Shown piece after piece: positions 14,022-21,389 of a stretch of DNA of 23,935 bases. Origin of the DNA: CAYMFD01 sp964389475. Lineage in GTDB: Bacteria > Bacteroidota > Bacteroidia > Chitinophagales > Saprospiraceae. The position numbers were made by a program, and so were the translations under genes. Location: assembly GCA_964389475.1 (NCBI GenBank), contig CAYMFD010000053.1, forward strand, positions 1 through 23,935, written 5' to 3'. A model generated the notes under the pieces. It searched no databases, was not told the DNA's origin, and saw nothing but the letters and a program-made list of their open reading frames with translations. The first letter of the stretch is position 1, and the number at the start of each line of letters is the position of its first letter.

Positions 14022-16775
14022 TTATCTGATGATGGTGATGTTACCGCGTAGTAGTCGCTGCTGTTCGCCAGAGCCAAATACTCGACTCTCAACTACTCGA
14101 CAGGTATAATAGTAAACACCCTCTGCTAGTTGTGCTCCACCGCTAGTATTACCGTCCCAGTTGATAGACGGGTCTGTCGTCTCGTATACTAGATTGCCCC
14201 AGCGATTGTAGACCTTGAGATCGATCTCATCGATAAATCTATTGACTCTAGGTACGAATAGGTCATTGGAGATATCACCATTCGGGGTAAACGTATTAGG
14301 CAGTTCATAGGCGGGGCAATTGTCGATGCATACCTCATTGCTAGCCATACTCTCGTTGCCATTGAGGTCATAGGCGGTCACCTCGTAGCAGCCAGCGACG
14401 GTACCGTCTAGGTTGTGCACATAGGTGATGAAGTCCTCGTCATCGGCCACAGCGATCAGCTCTTTGTCCTCATCCTCGAAGGGGGAGTAGTAGATATTGT
14501 AGCCAGCGATGTCGTCTGATAGATTGCAGTCTTCGTCTGGATTATTCCACGATAGGGTGTTAAAGAGATCGTCTAGGTCTATACCATTGATCTCCATGTC
14601 ACAGACCGACTCTACGACGAGTACGGGAGGACAGGGGGGCTGGTCATCCTCCGGTACAGCACAGACCTCTTGACTGAGGTTGAGCAGGGGCGATGGTACA
14701 TCCTCTAGGCCATAGCTGCCCCTCGTCCGTACGACGTAGCAGTAGGTCTCTCCATTGGTCAGTAGTACATCCCTGTAGCTAGGCGTAGTGGTGCTGGTGA
14801 TGCTATCTAGCGAGGCTGATCCAGGATCTCTTCTAAATATGTCGAAGACAAAATTGGACCAAGGCACATCGACATCGACCGATAGTGTGATACTTCGATC
14901 AGAGGGTAGTAGGGATAAGAATGGGCTGCTCGCTGGCACACTCGATCCATATAAGTCACCGCCCGCACCAGTACTCAGCTCTATACGATAGAAGTACTGT
15001 AAGTCTCTAGTGTCTAGCCCAGTGTCGGTATAGGTGATCAGCTCTCCGTCTATGAGTACGTTGAGTGTAGTGCTAGCACTGGGTATCACCTGATAGTTAG
15101 TACCATCTGGTGACCGCAATATATCAAAGCGATACGGGCCAGGATTGACCACGGTGTCTAGCTCTGCTACGAGCGGGGTAAGGTAGGATACGTCGATGCT
15201 GCCTGATACGATATCTGTTGTCATTACGCTGACCTCGGTGATGAGCGGCAGGTCTCGGTTGAGCTGGCGGCAGGTCTCATTGCTCGGTAAGCTCTCAACA
15301 AAGTTAAATAGCTGCCCACTCGAGGTCGCACTGGCGAGCTCAGCCTGTACGCGGTAGCAGTAGGTCTCGCCAGCCTCCACCTCCGTATCAAGGTAGGTGT
15401 AGGAGATGCCGTTGTTATCATTGGTGATAAACTCTATGATGCTGTAGTCGCTACCATCTAGGCTAGGACCACAGCTGTCTACATCGATAATGCCGGTACT
15501 CAACTTGCGCCATACGCTGAATCCTCTGAACCGTCCTTCGCTCTCATTCATACAGTCATAGGGTAGGTCCCAGGTGAGGGCTATGCCGCCGCTGGCACTC
15601 TCGCTCTCCAGGTTTTCTGGTGGTGGTGCCACGACCTTGATCTGTAAGGTGTGCAGGGTGGTGAGGCTGGGCTCGTCGCAGAATAGATCCTGGGCCTTAA
15701 AGATGACCTGGTAGCCGAACTTAGATACATGCTCGCAGGTCGTCTCCCACCTAAACGTGCTGATAGACGGTACGGCGGCGTAGTCTTGATTAGGCGTGGT
15801 AAATGTCGCTGGCGATACGGCCTGCAAGAAGGGACCCCCTGTAGCTGATACCTGTACTAGGCTCGCTACATTAGGGTCGCCGATCGGTATATTGACCTCT
15901 ATCGTTTCACCAGCTATCACACATATCTCCGTGGGTGCATCGATGGAGGGTGGCCTATTGACCTCAGACTCTTTGATACAGTTTTCTACCCGGATCTGCA
16001 TATCCCGTACGATGCTATTGATCAGCTGGCCGTTGCGATATTCGTCGATGATGATGGCAATGTTGTATTGGCCGATCAGCTTGGGATTATCCCAGACAAA
16101 GTCCCCCGTGATAGGGTCCAGCGATATGTTATTGGTAGGGCCGGGGACGATCTGGTCGGGGAACTGGTAGACCGGTACATTCATATCCGCCGTCATAGCA
16201 GGTATACCTAGTCGATAGGCTAGGCTGTCACCGTCTATGTCATAGGCATTGGGGTTATGTATGTATGGCTGCCCTACACAGGCGATATCTACCGGAGGCT
16301 GCAGCAGTTGAGCACTACTATTCCTACCCTGAAACTGCGAGCTCAGAAACGTAAATGTCGTCTGCACATAGAAGGGTACCTCGATACTATTGGGAGCATT
16401 GACGTTGAGGATATTGGCTACTCGATTTCTATCCATAAAGCCTACCGTATAGGTGGCCCTTGCAGGGTAGGTGTGGTTAGCCTCGTAGATGTTGAGCTTG
16501 ATGTTGTTTTCTAAAGGTACCCCATTGCCACTACCATTGGTCCTAAAGACATACTCCGATGTACCGTCACCCCAGAATACCAGGAGGCTGTCTCTATCGG
16601 CAGCTACACTGCTGGTCTGTGTGTATGTCGTGATCTTGATCCTGATCGTCAGGTCGTCGATTTGCTCGTAGGTGATCTCACCAGCTCTGTTGTGTGTTGC
16701 CCAGAGCGAGAGGGTAGCGAGTACTCCCACACATAACATTACTAACCGCCGCAGGACACTAGACTTGATGATCAC
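14022..16775 (-). CDS. Large secreted surface protein with T9SS type B (CHU_C) sorting domain
   Basis: A 917-residue protein with a signal peptide (MIIKSSVLRRLVMLCVGVLATLSLWA) followed by THNRAGEITYEQ, a start I associate with many Bacteroidota gliding-associated surface proteins. The body contains immunoglobulin/fibronectin-III-like modules (repeated ITYTDTGLDTRDLQYFYRIEL and ETYCYRVQAE patterns) with paired cysteines. The C-terminal ~98 residues form a gliding motility-associated CHU_C domain (LPNTFTPNGDISNDLF, YNRWGNLVYE, WDGNTSGGAQLAEGVYYY), the type B T9SS signal. It is probably an exported adhesin-like protein. Start codon is GTG at 16773-16775; no in-frame ATG lies upstream, and the next ATG would remove the basic n-region of the signal peptide. 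ribE follows 10 bp downstream. Confidence 0.88.
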   Translation of the reverse strand: MIIKSSVLRRLVMLCVGVLATLSLWATHNRAGEITYEQIDDLTIRIKITTYTQTSSVAADRDSLLVFWGDGTSEYVFRTNGSGNGVPLENNIKLNIYEANHTYPARATYTVGFMDRNRVANILNVNAPNSIEVPFYVQTTFTFLSSQFQGRNSSAQLLQPPVDIACVGQPYIHNPNAYDIDGDSLAYRLGIPAMTADMNVPVYQFPDQIVPGPTNNISLDPITGDFVWDNPKLIGQYNIAIIIDEYRNGQLINSIVRDMQIRVENCIKESEVNRPPSIDAPTEICVIAGETIEVNIPIGDPNVASLVQVSATGGPFLQAVSPATFTTPNQDYAAVPSISTFRWETTCEHVSKFGYQVIFKAQDLFCDEPSLTTLHTLQIKVVAPPPENLESESASGGIALTWDLPYDCMNESEGRFRGFSVWRKLSTGIIDVDSCGPSLDGSDYSIIEFITNDNNGISYTYLDTEVEAGETYCYRVQAELASATSSGQLFNFVESLPSNETCRQLNRDLPLITEVSVMTTDIVSGSIDVSYLTPLVAELDTVVNPGPYRFDILRSPDGTNYQVIPSASTTLNVLIDGELITYTDTGLDTRDLQYFYRIELSTGAGGDLYGSSVPASSPFLSLLPSDRSITLSVDVDVPWSNFVFDIFRRDPGSASLDSITSTTTPSYRDVLLTNGETYCYVVRTRGSYGLEDVPSPLLNLSQEVCAVPEDDQPPCPPVLVVESVCDMEINGIDLDDLFNTLSWNNPDEDCNLSDDIAGYNIYYSPFEDEDKELIAVADDEDFITYVHNLDGTVAGCYEVTAYDLNGNESMASNEVCIDNCPAYELPNTFTPNGDISNDLFVPRVNRFIDEIDLKVYNRWGNLVYETTDPSINWDGNTSGGAQLAEGVYYYTCRVVESRVFGSGEQQRLLRGNITIIR

Positions 16776-16799
16776 TAGGTATAACTTATGATTAAAGCT

Positions 16800-16828
16800 G
16801 TAAGATAAGCGCTTGCTACCTTTTACAA
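16800..16828 (-). promoter_or_regulatory. Candidate promoter of the CHU_C protein gene
   Basis: On the minus strand TTG (16826-16828) and TATCTTAC (16800-16807) are 18 nt apart, resembling TTG/TAnnTTTG. It lies in the 63-bp space between rmlD and the CHU_C gene and leaves a 24-nt leader before the GTG. Confidence 0.35.
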
Positions 16829-16838
16829 CGAGACAAAC

Positions 16839-17720
16839 CTATGGGTTTAATACTTGCAGACATTTCGCCACACTATCTTGCCACGGTGGTAGGGTGATGC
16901 CAAAGGCCCACGCTAGACGACTATTGTCCAGTACGCTGTACCTAGGTCGTGTCGCCAGTGTAGGGTAGGCCGAGCTGTCCACGGGCTCCACTTGCATGTC
17001 GATGCCTGCTTGCTTATAGATTTCTTTTGCAAAATCATACCACGTGCAGTCACCTCCATTGGTACAGTGATAGATACCGTTAAATATTGGGAGCTCTACC
17101 TCGCCATGATCTACTTGACGTATGATGTCCATCGAGGCGCGGGCGAGGTCTGGCGCATAGGTGGGAGTGCCACGCTGGTCGTTGACCACACGGATGCTGT
17201 CTCTCTCCTCGGCTAGGCGGAGCATGGTCTTTAAGAAGTTGTGACCGTAGGGGCTGTACACCCATGCGGTACGCAGTATCAGTGTGGGTATAGCCGAGCT
17301 GATGGCCGCCTGGTCACCGTATAGCTTGCTGCGGCCGTAGGCACTCTGCGGTCTTGTCGGTGCATTCTCCGAGATAGGCTGTGAGGCCTGACCGCCATAG
17401 ACATAGTCGGTGCTGTAGTGTACTAGACGTCCTCCTATGTAGGTGAGGGCATCCGTGATATAAGTTAGGGCATCATGATTGACCTTCATAGCCGCCTCGA
17501 CCTCCTCCTCCGCACGATCTACAGCGGTATAGGCTGCGGCATTAATTACGTAGTCGGGTTTGATCTTTTGTAAGACGGTGATACACTTCTCGGCATCGCC
17601 TACATCCAGCGCCTTGCTGTCGAGGAAGTAGAAGTTGTAGTCGTAGGCATCCCGCAGCTGAGCCAGGGACTGACCTACCTGACCATTAGCACCAGTAACA
17701 ACGATTTTCTTTTTGGGCAT
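16839..17720 (-). CDS. rmlD: dTDP-4-dehydrorhamnose reductase
   Basis: RmlD makes dTDP-L-rhamnose, a sugar donor for surface polysaccharides, from dTDP-4-keto-L-rhamnose with NAD(P)H. The 293-residue protein is a short-chain dehydrogenase: nucleotide-binding GANGQVG (10-16), NAAAYTAVDRAE (60-71), the active-site STDYVY (103-108) and the catalytic Tyr-xxx-Lys in YGRSK (Y128, K132). RTAWVYSPYGHNF and WYDFAKEIY are also family features. Length is normal. No rmlA, rmlB or rmlC lies in the window. Its ATG directly abuts the stop of the OmpA-family gene, so translation is probably coupled. Also called rfbD. Confidence 0.95.
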   Translation of the reverse strand: MPKKKIVVTGANGQVGQSLAQLRDAYDYNFYFLDSKALDVGDAEKCITVLQKIKPDYVINAAAYTAVDRAEEEVEAAMKVNHDALTYITDALTYIGGRLVHYSTDYVYGGQASQPISENAPTRPQSAYGRSKLYGDQAAISSAIPTLILRTAWVYSPYGHNFLKTMLRLAEERDSIRVVNDQRGTPTYAPDLARASMDIIRQVDHGEVELPIFNGIYHCTNGGDCTWYDFAKEIYKQAGIDMQVEPVDSSAYPTLATRPRYSVLDNSRLAWAFGITLPPWQDSVAKCLQVLNP

Positions 17721-19559
17721 TTAGTTTGATTTGCCTTGTCCGCCTTTTAAGACACGGATCTCTACTCGGCGGTTTCGTTTTCGCTCTCTTTCGTTTTCGT
17801 TACCATTGAGGGGGTGGTCCTTGCCAAAGCCTATGGCGGTTACAGCAGCAGGGTCGACCTCGTGATCGATCAGGTACTCTCGTATACTATTGGCCCTGTC
17901 TCGCGATAGCTGCCTGAGGGCCTTGGCATCACCTATATTGTCGGTGTGGCCCTCAATCTGTACTACGGCACCAGGATTCTCGACCAGGACCCTCGCTAGC
18001 TTGCGTAGCATCCTGTAGCTACTCGGTAAGACTCGCGACTGTCCACGGGTAAAGTAGATATTGCGCAGCAGTATCGTATGCATACCATCGACATCGAGGA
18101 TACTCGCGTCGATATCATCGTACTCGTAGCGCTGTGGTGTGGTAGGTGTAGCAGCGACTTCTTCTGAATGAGGTGCATCGGGGACATCTACATCTTCGAT
18201 GGGGTAGTCCTTGGTGGTGAGTACGGATATGTCCCCAGCGATAGAGCTTACGATCTCCTTGCCATTGAGGTCTAGGTAGAGGTCTACATCAAATACCTTG
18301 ACGCCAGCCTCCAGCAACTCTTGTGGGTCTATGATAGCACGCTGTGACATGCGGTTTCTTCTTTTTGCAAAAAAGACATGCGGGATATTCTGCTCGATGA
18401 TATAGCTGTAGTGGCCATCTCTAGGCTTAAAGAATCCTGTAAAGGCGGGTACGTAGTCATAAGCTTGCGTCCATGTGATCTCACCGGCGACAGGCTGACC
18501 ATCATGGTCTAGGACCCTGAGGCGTATTTCTATCTGCTCTGTGAGGACACTGTCGCGATTGACCTTGGAGCGAAATATATCCATAGACCCCAGCCTATTG
18601 CTATTAAAGAGCATGGTATTCTCATCCTCCGCTACATAGGGGTGGGTGTCGTCGTACTTACTGTTGAGCGGTGCCATCAGCCGAAAAGGCTCCGACCAGT
18701 CATCCGAACCTGACCCGGTACGGTCGCATACGTAGATGTCCATACCGCCGTAGCCGCCCGGACGATCACTAGCGAAGTATAGACGCTGTCCGTCTTTGCT
18801 GATAAATGGTGTAGACTCCCGGTACGGCGTATTGACCGCCGATATATTTTGTGGTTCGCCATAGATGTTGTCCGTTAGCTTAGCACTGTAGTAGATATCG
18901 TGGTTGCCACGAGACCGTGCACCCTGCATAGACATGTACATGCGCTGCCCATCTGCTGACATCGAGACGTTGACGGCACCCCCTCTATTGTCGTACTTAA
19001 GGATATCGATCGGTTCTGGCCAGCTAAAGTTGCTTTCGCCATCAAAGTTGACCTTACTCAGCCCCGGCTTGAGGCTACCATCAGTGAAGAACTGGTTGAC
19101 GATGATGTAGTCACCATCTGGCCCGAAGGTGCTGCTGATACTATTGGGCAAAGCACTGTTGATCGGGTAGCCCGGGTGCTGTACGCCAGAGACGATACCC
19201 TTGCGACTGGTGGCGTAGTAGACATCCTGGTTGTAGGAGTTCTGGTAGGCCTTAGCCGATCGGGTGCCAGATATAAGGTAGAGAATCTCCCGGAGATTCT
19301 GCTCATACAGGTCTGCGGAGAGGGTCTTTGATATATCGACGCTATCGTAGTACAGCGTCTTCGTATGATCGGGGTGACCCACCCGCGTGAGGAATAGGTA
19401 GTCCTCCGTATAGCTGAGTATAGGGCAGATTTCGTCGTACTCATCTGTATTAATCGGGTATGAAAAACGCTGTAGGCTATGCTGTCCTACAAGCACAGAC
19501 ATCATAGTGCAGGTGATCGCTATGATCAAAGTGAGACGTTGAGGCAGTAGGCTTTTCAT
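17721..19559 (-). CDS. OmpA-family protein with PD40 beta-propeller repeats
   Basis: A 612-residue envelope protein. Signal peptide about 1-26 (MKSLLPQRLTLIIAITCTMM...), then PD40/WD40-like repeats typical of TolB-like propellers (SADGQRMYMSMQGAR, SKDGQRLYFASDRPGGYGGMDIY, NTMLFNSNRLGSMDIF), a carboxypeptidase-regulatory/Ig-like segment (EIRLRVLDHDGQPVAGEITW), and a C-terminal OmpA peptidoglycan-binding domain from about 495 (IYFTRGQSRVLPSS, VQIEGHTDNIGDAKALRQLS, RRVEIRV). OmpA domains anchor proteins to the cell wall. The layout resembles Bacteroidota OmpA/PD40 proteins, some linked to T9SS, but it lacks the lipobox and TPR region of PorE, so I do not use that name. Start ATG 19559 is preferred over an upstream start that would precede the -7 box. 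Confidence 0.88.
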   Translation of the reverse strand: MKSLLPQRLTLIIAITCTMMSVLVGQHSLQRFSYPINTDEYDEICPILSYTEDYLFLTRVGHPDHTKTLYYDSVDISKTLSADLYEQNLREILYLISGTRSAKAYQNSYNQDVYYATSRKGIVSGVQHPGYPINSALPNSISSTFGPDGDYIIVNQFFTDGSLKPGLSKVNFDGESNFSWPEPIDILKYDNRGGAVNVSMSADGQRMYMSMQGARSRGNHDIYYSAKLTDNIYGEPQNISAVNTPYRESTPFISKDGQRLYFASDRPGGYGGMDIYVCDRTGSGSDDWSEPFRLMAPLNSKYDDTHPYVAEDENTMLFNSNRLGSMDIFRSKVNRDSVLTEQIEIRLRVLDHDGQPVAGEITWTQAYDYVPAFTGFFKPRDGHYSYIIEQNIPHVFFAKRRNRMSQRAIIDPQELLEAGVKVFDVDLYLDLNGKEIVSSIAGDISVLTTKDYPIEDVDVPDAPHSEEVAATPTTPQRYEYDDIDASILDVDGMHTILLRNIYFTRGQSRVLPSSYRMLRKLARVLVENPGAVVQIEGHTDNIGDAKALRQLSRDRANSIREYLIDHEVDPAAVTAIGFGKDHPLNGNENERERKRNRRVEIRVLKGGQGKSN

Positions 19560-19563
19560 AGTG

Positions 19564-19571
19564 CAAATGTA
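19564..19571 (-). promoter_or_regulatory. -7 promoter box 4 nt before the ompA start
   Basis: On the minus strand TACATTTG matches TAnnTTTG exactly and ends only 4 nt before the ATG at 19559, so the mRNA would be leaderless or nearly so. It also argues against the upstream in-frame start at 19586. Confidence 0.5.
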
Positions 19572-19786
19572 CCTACTGTGACACACTTTGGAGTAAGGGG
19601 TTTATCCCAGTATTTGGTGGGATGTTTTGTGGGTGCCAGTATGTCGGAGATCCGTCGATTTTGGTGGTGCTTGTGGGGTTGTGAGATTTTGGATTTGACA
19701 TTTCGGGTAGCCGTCAAGATTTGAGTAGCGAGATATCAGATTTCAGAGGCCTGATGTACGTTAGTAAGCTCAGCAATAGGTTGGAG

Positions 19787-19976
19787 GTCTAGCGCCGTCG
19801 GGGTGGAACCCACGACGGCTAACGCTTTGGCAATTAGCTATAGACGTCGTGAAGTAAGGGGTCTGTATTCCCGTTGAAGAGATCGCATCACTTTGAGTGA
19901 TCCGATCTCTGGGGCAGCAGTCACTAACCGACGGTGTACAGCGAAAGTGGCGTAGTGTGAAAATGTGCGGTCCGCA
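19787..19976. other. Cluster of strong stem-loops (possible structured RNA or decayed palindromic element)
   Basis: Hairpin A, 19794-19819: GCCGTCGGGGT pairs with ACCC-a-CGACGGC around a GGA loop, enclosed by GTCTA (19787-19791) and TAGAC (19841-19845). Hairpin B, 19878-19910: AGAGATCG-c-ATCACT pairs with AGTGAT-c-CGATCTCT around loop TTG (14 pairs, one C-C mismatch). Hairpin C: CACTA (19922-19926) with TAGTG (19953-19957). Hairpin D, 19966-19976: TGCGG-T-CCGCA. None has a T run, so they are not plain terminators. I do not recognise an Rfam-type family. Confidence 0.45.
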
Positions 19977-20074
19977 GAGATCTAGCTTTGATTTGATAAG
20001 CGGTCATGAATGGCAAGTTGGAGTACATATGATCTACAGGTAAGTTTATCTCAAGGACAACGCAATTTTTACAA

Positions 20075-20156
20075 ACGGAGACCACGTTGTGACGAAGGAG
20101 CATTCGCCTTACTCCGTCTTGACCTTTTGGTTCTTTTGGGTCAAGCCAAAACGAAC
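20075..20156. repeat. Stem-loop element with two competing hairpins
   Basis: ACGGAG (20075-20080) pairs with CTCCGT (20112-20117), enclosing CGAA/TTCG (20093-20106). Downstream, CTTGACC (20118-20124) can pair with GGTCAAG (20139-20145), or GTTCTTTTGG (20130-20139) can pair with CCAAAA-c-GAAC (20146-20156); the two stems exclude each other. The phrase TTTTGGTTCTTTTGGGTC resembles extragenic sequence I have seen repeatedly in Bacteroidota genomes (recollection, unchecked). Confidence 0.35.
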
Positions 20157-20225
20157 AAACTAATATTTCTTGAGTCGAATCAATTTGCTAATAACCTTAC
20201 AATACTGATAAGCAATCAACCTCAC

Positions 20226-21272
20226 CTACAAAATCTCCTTCCCTAACCACCGCTCCACATTACTGCCCCATATATCTTGTCGCTCCGCCTCTGTGATGAC
20301 CTTGTGGTAGACGGCATCGTCGAGTACGGTGCCCGGGTAGCAGTCATTGTGGTCGATCTCGCCGAGCGGGTAGGGGTTGTCTAGGCCCGCAACGATCTGT
20401 GCGGTACCCGATCGCTTGACCATCAGCTCAAAAGACCAGACGTCGTGGACGATACTATCAAAGAATACATTGGGGTGGCCGACGGAGATTTTGGGCTCCG
20501 CCATATCCTTGAAGAGGTCGGGGCGACCCTCGTAACCGCGCTGTCGGCGACCTAGGTTGACCTGGCCATATTGATTGCCATGGGCTAGGCAGATACGGAT
20601 GCCGGGGTAACGATCTCCCATGTTTTTAAGGGTATAGAAATGGTGGTAGTCGGCTGTCTGGGCACACATCCATATCAGGTGAAAGCGCCAGTTTTGGTCT
20701 CGTAGCTTGATCATCCGTGGAGCATCGTATGGATGGATATCCACGGCGAGGCGGTACCTACTGGCGAGCTCATAGATCGGGGCGAGCCGCTCATGGGCTG
20801 TCGTCTCCCACTGACCCTCCTCATCGATATAGTGAGTGGGGAGGCAGAGCATCTTGAGGTTGAGCTTCTCTACAGCCCGTTCTATCTCAGCGAGGCTATC
20901 TTCGATGTATAGTGGCTGTACCACGAATCCACAAGTGAAGCGATCAGGATAGGTCTCCTGTACCTCCGCGTGAAAGTCATTTTGGAAGCGGACCATGTCT
21001 AGGGCATCCTGGCGATTGACTCCATTAGCGTATAGTTGACTAAGGGTTAGTAATACCTCGTGCTGTATATGGTGCTTGTCGAGCCACTCCAGCTTACCAT
21101 CTAAGAAAAAGGCATTGTCCGTGACAGGCCTCGACCAGTCGCCCTGCCGCATAAATCGCTTGTCATCATCTATCCAGAATAGCTTCTTATCCCGCATAAA
21201 GCGAGGGATATTGCCAGGGTCGGGTAGTAGGTGGCCGTGGCCATTGATGCGGGGGTAGGTAGGTGACGTCAT
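20226..21272 (-). CDS. Amidohydrolase family protein, ACMSD-like
   Basis: A 348-residue TIM-barrel metal enzyme of the amidohydrolase_2/ACMSD family. The expected metal ligands are present: H12-x-H14 (INGHGHLLP), H180 (VDIHPYD), H231 (LAHGNQ) and D298 (GLDNPYPLGE). 2-Amino-3-carboxymuconate-6-semialdehyde decarboxylase acts in the kynurenine branch of tryptophan breakdown; Bacteroidota proteins beginning like this one are, to my recollection, often found with 3-hydroxyanthranilate pathway genes. No kynurenine genes are adjacent here, so the substrate is uncertain, and other decarboxylase or hydrolase activities of the family are possible. The start ATG lies 5 nt after a -7-like box. The gene is divergent from the carboxypeptidase gene. 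Confidence 0.85.
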   Translation of the reverse strand: MTSPTYPRINGHGHLLPDPGNIPRFMRDKKLFWIDDDKRFMRQGDWSRPVTDNAFFLDGKLEWLDKHHIQHEVLLTLSQLYANGVNRQDALDMVRFQNDFHAEVQETYPDRFTCGFVVQPLYIEDSLAEIERAVEKLNLKMLCLPTHYIDEEGQWETTAHERLAPIYELASRYRLAVDIHPYDAPRMIKLRDQNWRFHLIWMCAQTADYHHFYTLKNMGDRYPGIRICLAHGNQYGQVNLGRRQRGYEGRPDLFKDMAEPKISVGHPNVFFDSIVHDVWSFELMVKRSGTAQIVAGLDNPYPLGEIDHNDCYPGTVLDDAVYHKVITEAERQDIWGSNVERWLGKEIL

Positions 21273-21277
21273 GGGAG

Positions 21278-21285
21278 TAAAGGTA
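21278..21285 (-). promoter_or_regulatory. -7-like box 5 nt before the amidohydrolase start
   Basis: On the minus strand TACCTTTA matches TAnnTTTG except for the last base; only five bases separate it from the ATG. This is the third box in the window placed so close to a start codon. Confidence 0.4.
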
Positions 21286-21333
21286 CAAGACCCGAGTCGA
21301 TACTAGGGCTGGGTCGGGTCAAGTGGATGTCTC

Positions 21334-21367
21334 TTGTCTCTACAATCACTATAAGGTCTTATCTTTC
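21334..21367 (+). promoter_or_regulatory. Candidate promoter of the M14 carboxypeptidase gene
   Basis: TTG (21334-21336) and TATCTTTC (21360-21367) are 23 nt apart and fit the Bacteroidota TTG/TAnnTTTG pattern with one mismatch in the -7 box. The box ends 22 nt before ATG 21390, which supports that start over the in-frame ATG at 21327, since the latter lies upstream of the promoter. Confidence 0.4.
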
Positions 21368-21389
21368 ACTCAACTTGACCCTGACTATT

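Larger units (their letters stand above)
19560..20225. other. Gene-free, hairpin-rich intergenic region
   Basis: About 665 bp with no convincing gene. It holds the ompA -7 box at its left end, a cluster of stem-loops (19787-19976) and a second stem-loop element (20075-20156). The only longer frame, 78 codons on the plus strand at 20010-20246, spans the second element and runs into the end of the amidohydrolase gene. Confidence 0.6.

Noticed and set aside
14012..14092. Longer N-terminus of riboflavin synthase
   Set aside because: The family begins at MFTGIVE, and the extension would overlap the CHU_C gene in another frame.
20010..20246. 78-codon plus-strand frame
   Set aside because: It spans the stem-loop element, overlaps the end of the amidohydrolase gene, has no recognisable domain, and its LLVLLGQAK segment is simply the translation of the hairpin repeat.
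21327..21389. Longer N-terminus of the M14 carboxypeptidase
   Set aside because: It lies upstream of the candidate -7 box, and the residues from 21390 already form a complete signal peptide.
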